Shown in pieces: positions 33,781 through 40,880 of a stretch of 64,000 nucleotides of DNA. The notes under the pieces were generated by a model. It ran no database searches, was not told where the DNA came from, and saw only the letters and a list, made by a program, of their open reading frames with translations. Position 1 is the stretch's first letter; the number at the start of each line of letters is the position of its first letter. Origin of the DNA: Herbaspirillum sp. SJZ107 (lineage in GTDB: Bacteria > Pseudomonadota > Gammaproteobacteria > Burkholderiales > Burkholderiaceae_D); assembly GCF_006715485.1 (NCBI RefSeq), contig NZ_VFNH01000001.1, forward strand, positions 1,984,001 through 2,048,000, in the 5' to 3' direction. The position numbers were made by a program, and so were the translations under genes.

Positions 33781-34808
33781 GCATCAAGCATAACAAGATC
33801 AAGCGTCTCCTGATGGTTGCCGCCGCCGCCGGCCTGGTGGTCGGCGCGGCCGCGACCTTGTCCGGGTGCGACAAGAAGCCCGAGAAAACCCGCATCGCCA
33901 TGGTCGTGAAAAACCTCGGCAACGGCTTCTTCGACGCCGCCCACGCCGGTGCCGACGAAGCGGCCAAACAGCTCGGCAACGTCGAGGTGATCTACACCGG
34001 CCCGACCACGCCCAGCGCCGAAGGCCAGATCGAGATCATCAACTCGCTGATCAGCCAGAAGGTCGATGCGATCGTCATCTCGGCCAACGACCCGAACGCG
34101 CTGGTGCCGATCGCGAAGAAGGCGATGCAGCGCGGGATCAAGGTGATCTCCTTCGATTCCGGCCTGGCGCCGGAAGGCCGCCAGATGCAGCTGAACCCGT
34201 CCAACGCGGAACTGATCGGCGAGAAGCAGATCCAGATGGCGGCCGGTTCGATGGGCGGCGCCGGCGAAGTCGCGATCCTGTCGGCGTCGGCCCAGGCCAC
34301 CAACCAGAACATCTGGATCGGCGTGATGAAGCAGGTATTGCAAAAGCCGGAGTACGCCAAGGTCAAGCTGGTGGCCACCGTCTACGGCGACGACCAGTCG
34401 GACAAGAGCTACCGCGAAGCGATCGGCCTGCTGCGCAGCCACCCGAACCTGAAGGCGATCATCGCCCCGACCACGGTCGGCATCGTCGCCGCCAGCAAGG
34501 CGGTGGTCGACGAGCACCTGGTCGGCAAGGTCTACGTGACCGGTCTCGGGCTGCCGTCCGAGATGGCCGGCCACGTCAAGAGCGGCGCGGTCAAGGAATT
34601 CGCGATCTGGAATCCGATCGACCTGGGCTACGCCGCGACCTTTGCGGCCGACCAGTTCGTGACGGGCAAGGCTGCGGCCAAGGCGGGCACGCCGGTGTCG
34701 GTCGGCCGCCTGGGCCAGGTGACGCTGGACGACAAGGGCGAGGCGGCGCTGGGGCCGCCGTTCACTTACAACGCAGAGAACGTCGAGAAGTTTGCGAAGA
34801 TGTTCTGA
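33777..34808 (+). CDS. rhaS: Rhamnose ABC transporter substrate-binding lipoprotein
   Basis: The 343-residue protein is a sugar-binding protein (type 1 periplasmic fold: IAMVVKNLGNGFFDAAHAGA, VDAIVISANDPNALVPIAKK, KVISFDSGLAP). A lipobox (ATLSGC, Cys31) suggests it is anchored. The start is TTG 33777, which overlaps the rhaR stop (TTGA) and has GGAG 8 bases upstream; ATG at codon 13 is the alternative. In the rhaRSTPQK order it fits RhaS, the L-rhamnose binder of the system known from Rhizobium. A two-arm palindromic repeat follows before rhaT. Confidence 0.9.
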   Translation: MSIKHNKIKRLLMVAAAAGLVVGAAATLSGCDKKPEKTRIAMVVKNLGNGFFDAAHAGADEAAKQLGNVEVIYTGPTTPSAEGQIEIINSLISQKVDAIVISANDPNALVPIAKKAMQRGIKVISFDSGLAPEGRQMQLNPSNAELIGEKQIQMAAGSMGGAGEVAILSASAQATNQNIWIGVMKQVLQKPEYAKVKLVATVYGDDQSDKSYREAIGLLRSHPNLKAIIAPTTVGIVAASKAVVDEHLVGKVYVTGLGLPSEMAGHVKSGAVKEFAIWNPIDLGYAATFAADQFVTGKAAAKAGTPVSVGRLGQVTLDDKGEAALGPPFTYNAENVEKFAKMF

Positions 34809-34863
34809 TGGTTTGCCGCGGCGAATATGCCGCGGCGCTGCATCGATAAGTGTTGGCAGTAAG

Positions 34864-34950
34864 CCGTCGCCCCTGCGCAGGCAGGGGCCCAAGTTCTCGG
34901 CGCCGCGTTGACTCGTCCGACTTGGGTCCCTGCCTTCGCAGGGACGACGG
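34864..34950. repeat. Dispersed palindromic repeat between rhaS and rhaT
   Basis: Arm 1 is CCGTCGCCCCTGCGCAGGCA then GGGGCCCAAGTT; arm 2 is ACTTGGGTCCCTGCC then TTCGCAGGGACGACGG, with a spacer of about 24 bases. Placed just after the binding-protein gene, it could protect the rhaS message from decay and lower rhaT-P-Q-K levels, as the REP element between malE and malF does in E. coli. Confidence 0.8.
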
Positions 34951-34990
34951 TTTCTCTGCTAACGGGAAAATCACTTTGTCTGCTCAAATT

Positions 34991-36562
34991 ATGCCCGTCA
35001 CCCAAGCCCCAATCACGCCCACGTATGCCGATTCTCCGCCCGGCCCACCCGTCCTCGAACTGACCGGCATCAGCAAACGCTTCAACGGCATCCACGCCCT
35101 CAACGACGTCGGCCTCACCATCCGCGCCGGCGAAGTCATGGCCCTGATCGGCGAGAACGGCGCCGGCAAGTCGACCATGGTGAAAACCCTGACCGGCATC
35201 TACCAGCCCGACGCCGGCAGCATCCTCCTGGACGGCAAGCCGGTGGTGCTGAAAAGCCCGCAGGAAGCCATGCAGGCCGGGATCACCGCCGTGCACCAGG
35301 AAACCGTGATGTTCGACGAACTCTCCGTGGCCGAGAACATCTACGTCGGCCGCCAGCCGACCCGCGCCGGCGGCCGCATCGACTGGCGGCGCATCGAGCA
35401 GGAAGCCGAGGCCCTGTTCGCGCGCCTGGAAGTGGCGCTGCCGGTGCGCGCGCGCGTAAAAGACTTGTCGGTGGCGCAGCGCCACTTCGTCGAGATCGCC
35501 CGCGCGCTGTCGCAGGAGGCGCGCGTGGTGATCATGGACGAGCCGACCGCCGCGCTGTCGCAGCGCGAGATCCGCGAGCTATACCGCATCATCGCCCAAC
35601 TCAAGGCTGCCGGCACCGCCGTCATCTTCATCTCGCACAAGTTCGACGAGATCTTCGAGGTGGCCGACCGCTACACCGTGCTGCGCGACGGCAGGTTCGT
35701 GGCCGACGGCGCGCTGTCCGCGATCACCGAGGCCGAACTGGTCGCGCTGATGGTCGGCCGCGCCGTCAACGATGCCTATCCGAAGGCGCAGGCCGAGATC
35801 GGCGGCCCGCTGCTGGAAGTGGACAAGCTGTGCCACTCGACCGAATTCGACCAGGTAAGTTTCACGCTGCGCCGCGGCGAGATCCTCGGCTTCTACGGCC
35901 TGGTCGGCGCCGGCCGCTCTGAAGTGATGCAGGCGATCTTCGGCATGACGCCCGGCGTGACCGGGAATGTGCGCCTCGAGGGCAAGCCCGTCGCCATCTC
36001 GACGCCGAGCCAGGCCATCGCCCACGGCATCGCCTACGTGCCGGAAGACCGCCAGCACCACGGCGCCCACCTGACGATGCCGATCCAGCAGAACATCTCG
36101 CTGCCGATCCTGTCGAAGATCGGGTTTTTCCTGCGCGGGCACCGTGCCCACGAAACGCAGATCGCGCGCCACTTCGCCGAGCAGCTGGAACTGAAGGCGA
36201 GCCACCTGACACAGCATGTGTCCGAGCTATCCGGCGGCAACCAGCAGAAGGTGGTGCTGGGCAAATGGCTGGCGACCGATCCGAAAGTGATCATCCTGGA
36301 CGAGCCGACCAAGGGCATCGACATCGGCTCCAAGGCCGCGGTGCACCGCTTCATCAGCGAACTGGTGACGCGCGGTCTGTCGGTGATCCTGGTGTCGTCC
36401 GAGCTGCCGGAAGTGCTGGGGCTGGCCGACCGCGTGGTCGTGATGCAGCACGGGCACGTGCGGCGGGTGTTCGAACGCGGCGAGGCGACGCCGGAAATCG
36501 TGGTGGCCGCGGCGTCGGGCATCGAACTGGAATCGGCACGACAAGAGGAAAACGCAGCATGA
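34991..36562 (+). CDS. rhaT: Rhamnose ABC transporter ATP-binding protein
   Basis: The 523-residue protein has two ATPase domains, as in ribose- and rhamnose-type importers. Domain 1: Walker A GENGAGKST (54-62), signature LSVAQRHFVEIARALS, Walker B VVIMDEPT. Domain 2: degenerate P-loop GLVGAGRSE and signature LSGGNQQKVVLGKW (about 412-425) with VIILDEPTKGID. ATG 34991 has no clear ribosome-binding site. The open frame extends to 34850 only through the palindromic repeat. Its stop overlaps rhaP (ATGA). Confidence 0.9.
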   Translation: MPVTQAPITPTYADSPPGPPVLELTGISKRFNGIHALNDVGLTIRAGEVMALIGENGAGKSTMVKTLTGIYQPDAGSILLDGKPVVLKSPQEAMQAGITAVHQETVMFDELSVAENIYVGRQPTRAGGRIDWRRIEQEAEALFARLEVALPVRARVKDLSVAQRHFVEIARALSQEARVVIMDEPTAALSQREIRELYRIIAQLKAAGTAVIFISHKFDEIFEVADRYTVLRDGRFVADGALSAITEAELVALMVGRAVNDAYPKAQAEIGGPLLEVDKLCHSTEFDQVSFTLRRGEILGFYGLVGAGRSEVMQAIFGMTPGVTGNVRLEGKPVAISTPSQAIAHGIAYVPEDRQHHGAHLTMPIQQNISLPILSKIGFFLRGHRAHETQIARHFAEQLELKASHLTQHVSELSGGNQQKVVLGKWLATDPKVIILDEPTKGIDIGSKAAVHRFISELVTRGLSVILVSSELPEVLGLADRVVVMQHGHVRRVFERGEATPEIVVAAASGIELESARQEENAA

Positions 36563-37551
36563 AATCCCTGTTCCAACGCGAGCCCCTGCTCGCCCTGATG
36601 GTCGTGGCCCTGGTGCTGGCAGTCGGCGTCAAGGCCCCGGTGTTCCTGAGCGCGCCCTCGCTGGCCAACCTGGTCACCGACAGCACCCTGCTGGTGATGC
36701 TGGCGCTGGCCCAGATGCTGGTGGTCGTCACGCGCGGGGTCGACCTGTCGGTGGCGGCGAACCTGGCGCTGTCCGGCATGGTTGCGGCGATGCTGGCCTC
36801 GCGCCATCCGGAAGCGCCGCTGTTCGCGGTGGTGCTGATGGCGGTCGTCACCGGCCTGGCGCTGGGCCTGGTCAACGGCTGGCTGATCGGCTACCTCGGC
36901 CTGCCGCCGATCGTGATCACGCTCGGCACCATGAGCGTGTACCGCGGCCTGGTGTTCGTGCTGTCCGGCGGCACCTGGGTGTCGGCGCACCAGATGCCGG
37001 CCGACTTCATCGCGTTTCCGCTCACGCGCCTGTTCGGTCTGCCGCACCTGGTGTGGATCGCCGCCGCCGCGTTCGCGCTGTTCCTGTTCATCGCGCGCTT
37101 CACCCGCTTCGGGCGCGACCTGTTCGCGATCGGGAATGCGCCGCAGTGCGCCGGCTACATCGGCATCCCGACCGCGCGGCGCCTGCTGTGGACTTACGGC
37201 CTGTCCGGGCTGGTGGCCGGCCTGTGCGGCTACCTGTGGGTGGCGCGCTACGCGGTGGCCTACACCGAAGTGGCCTACGGCTTCGAATTCACCGTGATCG
37301 CCGCCTGCGTGATCGGCGGCGTCAGCATCGCCGGCGGCGTCGGCTCCGTGACCGGCGCCCTGCTCGGCGCGCTGTTCCTGACCGTTATCGGGAACGCGCT
37401 GCCGGTGCTGCAGGTGTCGCCGTTCTGGCAGAGCGCCCTGACCGGCCTGGTGATCCTGGCGGCGGTGCTGGTGAACGCCCGCGGCGGCCGCAAGGGCAGC
37501 CGCCAGATCCTGCCGCTGCACCGGAACCAGCTCGAACCAGCCGCGCACTAA
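36559..37551 (+). CDS. rhaP: Rhamnose ABC transporter permease
   Basis: The 330-residue inner-membrane protein has about ten hydrophobic segments and is of the ribose/rhamnose permease class. Landmarks are VVVTRGVDLSVAANLALSGM, the EAA-like region GRDLFAIGNAPQCAGYIGIP and VIAACVIGGVSIAGGVGS. It overlaps rhaT by ATGA. A second permease (rhaQ) follows 22 bases later, and the two should form the membrane pore of one importer. Confidence 0.88.
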   Translation: MKSLFQREPLLALMVVALVLAVGVKAPVFLSAPSLANLVTDSTLLVMLALAQMLVVVTRGVDLSVAANLALSGMVAAMLASRHPEAPLFAVVLMAVVTGLALGLVNGWLIGYLGLPPIVITLGTMSVYRGLVFVLSGGTWVSAHQMPADFIAFPLTRLFGLPHLVWIAAAAFALFLFIARFTRFGRDLFAIGNAPQCAGYIGIPTARRLLWTYGLSGLVAGLCGYLWVARYAVAYTEVAYGFEFTVIAACVIGGVSIAGGVGSVTGALLGALFLTVIGNALPVLQVSPFWQSALTGLVILAAVLVNARGGRKGSRQILPLHRNQLEPAAH

Positions 37552-37573
37552 TATAAATAGAACAGGAGACCGC

Positions 37574-38599
37574 GTGAACACCACCGCCGTGCCGACCCCG
37601 CAGTCGAACAAACCGACGTCGCGCTACACCATCCTCGACCGCGAAGCCGTCAAGCTCAAGAGCGTCCTGGGACGCTGGGAAACCCTGCTCGCCCTGCTCC
37701 TGATCGTGGTCTTCACGGTCAACAGCATCGTGCTGCCGCACTTCCTCGACCTCTACAACCTGCTGGACGGCACCCAGAACTTCAGCGAAAAGGCGCTGAT
37801 CGCGCTGCCGATGGCGCTCCTGATCATCTGCCGCGAGATCGACATCTCGGTGGCCGGCACGCTGGCGCTGTCCTCGGTGGCCATGGGGCTGGCGATGCAG
37901 GCCGGCTTTCCGCCGGCGACCCTGGTGCTGGTGGCGCTGGCGGCGGGCTGCGCCTGCGGCCTGCTCAACGGCGTGCTGGTCACGCGCTTCGGCCTGCCCT
38001 CGATCGTGGTCACTATCGGCACCGTGTCGCTGTTCCGCGGCCTGGCCAGCGTAGTCCTGGGCGACAAGGCCTTTACGGGTTACCCGCAGCTGATGGCCGA
38101 CTGGGGCCAGGGCTACTTCTTCGGCATCGTGCCGCGCGAGTTCGTGGTGCTGCTGGCCTTCGCGGCGCTGTTCGCCTTCGTGCTGCACGCGACGTCCTGG
38201 GGCCGCCGCATCTTCGCGATCGGTAACAACCCGGACGCGGCGCGCTTTTCCGGCATCGCGGTCGACCGCTACCGCCTGGCGCTGTTCGTGCTGACCGGCG
38301 CCATGGCCGGCCTGGCCGCCTTCTTCCTCACCGGCCGCATCGGCTCCACCCGCCCGAACATCGCCACCGGCTGGGAGCTGGAAGTGATCACGATGGTGAT
38401 CCTGGGCGGCGTCAGCATCGCCGGCGGCGCCGGCACCATCGGCGGCGTGCTGCTGGCGATCCTGACGCTGGGCGTGGCCACCTACGGCATGTCGCTGGCG
38501 AACATCCCCGGCATCTACATGACCATCGTGGTCGGCATCCTGCTGCTGGCGACGATCGCCCTGCCACGCCTGCTGCGTGCGCGCCGGGTGAGCAAATGA
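37574..38599 (+). CDS. rhaQ: Rhamnose ABC transporter permease (second)
   Basis: The 341-residue permease starts at GTG 37574, supported by AGGAGACCGC. Landmarks are ICREIDISVAGTLALSSVAM, GRRIFAIGNNPDAARFSGIA and VITMVILGGVSIAGGAGTIG. It is the paralogue of rhaP and completes the heterodimeric pore. The stop overlaps rhaK by ATGA. Confidence 0.88.
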   Translation: MNTTAVPTPQSNKPTSRYTILDREAVKLKSVLGRWETLLALLLIVVFTVNSIVLPHFLDLYNLLDGTQNFSEKALIALPMALLIICREIDISVAGTLALSSVAMGLAMQAGFPPATLVLVALAAGCACGLLNGVLVTRFGLPSIVVTIGTVSLFRGLASVVLGDKAFTGYPQLMADWGQGYFFGIVPREFVVLLAFAALFAFVLHATSWGRRIFAIGNNPDAARFSGIAVDRYRLALFVLTGAMAGLAAFFLTGRIGSTRPNIATGWELEVITMVILGGVSIAGGAGTIGGVLLAILTLGVATYGMSLANIPGIYMTIVVGILLLATIALPRLLRARRVSK

Positions 38600-39993
38600 G
38601 TGACGACATGCAGCCGGACGCCCTGATCGTCCTCGACATCGGCAAGACCAACGCCAAGCTGGCGCTGATCGACGCCGGCGGGCGGGTGCTGGCCGAACAG
38701 CGCCGCCCGAACGCCGTCCTGGGCGGCGGCCTTTACCCGCACCACGACACCGAAGGTTTGTGGCAGTGGCTGCTGGCGACCTGCCGCGGCTTCGCCGGCC
38801 TGGCCGACGTCTCCGCCATCGTGCCGGTGACGCACGGCGCCACCGCGGCGCTGGTCGACCGCGACGGCCTGGTGCTGCCGGTACTCGACTACGAAGCCCG
38901 CTTGCCCGGCGTCGACTACACGGCGCGCCCGCCGTTTGCCGAGACCTGCTCCCCTAGCCTGCCCGCGGGCCTGAACCTGGGCCGCCAGCTGGCCTGGCTG
39001 CAGCAGTCCTTCCCGAACGAATTCGCCCGTACCCGCCACATCCTGATGTACCCGCAATACTGGGCCTGGCGCCTGTGCGGCGCCGCCTCCGGCGAAGCGA
39101 CCTCGCTCGGCTGCCACACCGACCTGTGGAATCCGCGCACCCAGCAGTATTCGTCGCTGGTCGAGCGCATGGGCTGGCGCAAGCTGATGCCGCCGCTGGC
39201 GCCGGCCTGGGCGTCGCTCGGCACGCTGCGCGCCGAAGTGGCCGACGCCACCGGCCTGCCGCGCGGCTGCCAGGTACTGTCCGGCATCCACGACAGCAAT
39301 GCCTCGCTGCTGCGCTACCTGGCGCAGCATGACCGTTCCGCCCCGCGCACGGTGCTCTCCACCGGCACCTGGATGATCGCCGCCGCCTTCGGCGTCGCCC
39401 TGGACGGCTTGCGCGAAGACGCCGACATGCTGGCCAACACCAATGCGCTCGGCCAGCCGGTGGCCTGCATGCGCTTCATGGGCGGGCGCGAGTTCGCCGA
39501 ACTGGCCGGCGCCGTGGTCGAACCCTGCACCATCGACGACATCGAGCGCCTGGTGCGCCAGGGGACGCTGGCCCTGCCCTGCTTTGCCGCCACCGGCGGC
39601 CCGTTCGCCGGCCGCAGCGGCTGCATCGAGGGTCCGCCGCCGCGCGATGCACGCGAACGCTACGCGCTGGCGACCCTGTACTGCGTGCTGATGACCGATC
39701 ATTGCCTCGACGCGCTGTGCGCCACCGGCCCGCTCGCGGTCGAAGGCAGCTTTACCGCCAACCCCTGGTTCGGGCCGCTGCTGGCCAGCCTGCGTCCGCA
39801 CCAGCCCGTGAGCTACTCGGACGACGCCAGCGGCACCACCTGCGGTGGCTGGATGCTGCGCTACCGCGACGGCGTGCCGCCAGGGTCGAGCAGGGCGATC
39901 GGGCCGCGCGCGGTGGCAGGTTTGACGGCGTACCGCCAGCGCTGGCACCAGGCCCTGGACCTCACTGAGCCTGCTGCGTCATTGCCCGCGTAA
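38596..39993 (+). CDS. rhaK: FGGY-family sugar kinase, probable L-rhamnulokinase
   Basis: The 465-residue protein is an FGGY kinase: phosphate motif DIGKTNAKLALID, LPVLDYEARLPG, SGIHDSNASLLRY and STGTWMI. Position after rhaSTPQ and the presence of rhaI and rhaD indicate that it phosphorylates L-rhamnulose. Sequence alone only gives the FGGY class, which also includes fuculose and xylulose kinases. It starts at an ATGA overlap with rhaQ. Its last 32 bases overlap the end of the convergent esterase gene. Confidence 0.85.
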   Translation: MSDDMQPDALIVLDIGKTNAKLALIDAGGRVLAEQRRPNAVLGGGLYPHHDTEGLWQWLLATCRGFAGLADVSAIVPVTHGATAALVDRDGLVLPVLDYEARLPGVDYTARPPFAETCSPSLPAGLNLGRQLAWLQQSFPNEFARTRHILMYPQYWAWRLCGAASGEATSLGCHTDLWNPRTQQYSSLVERMGWRKLMPPLAPAWASLGTLRAEVADATGLPRGCQVLSGIHDSNASLLRYLAQHDRSAPRTVLSTGTWMIAAAFGVALDGLREDADMLANTNALGQPVACMRFMGGREFAELAGAVVEPCTIDDIERLVRQGTLALPCFAATGGPFAGRSGCIEGPPPRDARERYALATLYCVLMTDHCLDALCATGPLAVEGSFTANPWFGPLLASLRPHQPVSYSDDASGTTCGGWMLRYRDGVPPGSSRAIGPRAVAGLTAYRQRWHQALDLTEPAASLPA

Positions 39994-40849
39994 GCCCGCT
40001 CGGCCCCGCAGGCCGGCGCGGCTGCCACACCCAGTCCAGCCCGCGCACGTAGCCGTCGCCCTTCACGCTCGTATGGTCGAGTCCTTCCATGCGGTAGTTC
40101 CGCAGCGCCAGGCCGTTGTAGTTACGGGTCGCCAGCTGCCTCTGGAACGTCACGATCGGCTCGCGGAAGCCCGCATACTCGTCGCCACCGTAGGAGATGA
40201 ACATGCGCGCCGGCAGCGACTTGTGCGTACGCGCGTACTGCTCGTCCAGCTTCGCCAGCGCGCCCTCGTCCCAGCCGGCCGCCGGGCTGATCGCGATGTG
40301 CCCGGCAAAGAAGCCGGGCGCCTTGTAGGCCGCCGCGATCGCGAACAACCCGCCCAGCGAACTGCCGCCGATCACGCGCCCGGCCTTGTCGCCGCGGAAG
40401 CGCGACTCGACCAGCGGCGCCACTTCCTGCGTGATGAAGCCCAGGAAGGCGTCGGCCTTGCCGGAGTTCGCATCCGTGGCGCTGATCGTGTAGTCCTTGC
40501 GCCGCTCGACGTCGTAGTCCGTGCCGGCCGGGTAGGACAAGCCGACCATGATGAACTCGGGCGCCCGGTTATCGTAGATCAGGTTGCCGTAGGTGGACAC
40601 CAGCAGCGGCGTGTCCCAGTAAGCGTCGAGGTAGTACAGCACCGGATACGTTTTGCCCGGATTGGCCGCGTAGCTCGCCGGCAGGACCACCACCAGCTCG
40701 TACTTGCGGCCCGCCTTGGACTGCAGCGGCACGATCCGGGTATTGTTCAACACGAACGGCTTGAATTCCGCCTGCGCGGCCGCCGGGGCGGCGGGCGCCA
40801 GCCAGATGCCGGATACCGCCGCCAGCACGACCAATAAACGTTTGCCCAT
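39962..40849 (-). CDS. Secreted esterase D/CE1-like alpha/beta-hydrolase
   Basis: The 295-residue protein starts at ATG 40849, with AAGGAG 6 bases upstream and a signal peptide (LLVVLAAVSGIWLAPAAPAA). It has an esterase D fold: YPVLYYLDAYWD, nucleophile GGSSLGGLFAIAAA and HisThr in LDHTSVKGDG. CE1-like proteins remove acyl groups such as acetate or ferulate. It follows the GH3 gene by 31 bases on the same strand, so they form an operon. Its 3' end overlaps the end of rhaK. Confidence 0.8.
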   Translation of the reverse strand: MGKRLLVVLAAVSGIWLAPAAPAAAQAEFKPFVLNNTRIVPLQSKAGRKYELVVVLPASYAANPGKTYPVLYYLDAYWDTPLLVSTYGNLIYDNRAPEFIMVGLSYPAGTDYDVERRKDYTISATDANSGKADAFLGFITQEVAPLVESRFRGDKAGRVIGGSSLGGLFAIAAAYKAPGFFAGHIAISPAAGWDEGALAKLDEQYARTHKSLPARMFISYGGDEYAGFREPIVTFQRQLATRNYNGLALRNYRMEGLDHTSVKGDGYVRGLDWVWQPRRPAGPSGLTRAMTQQAQ

Positions 40850-40880
40850 CGAAGTCTCCTTATGATTGTGCATGCCTGGC

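Noticed and set aside
7141..34950. CRISPR array or transposon ends
   Set aside because: The palindromes are far apart at gene ends, have no regular spacers, and no transposase or Cas gene is present.
34850..34990. N-terminal extension of RhaT
   Set aside because: It is read-through of the repeat at 34864; the conserved ATPase domain begins after ATG 34991.
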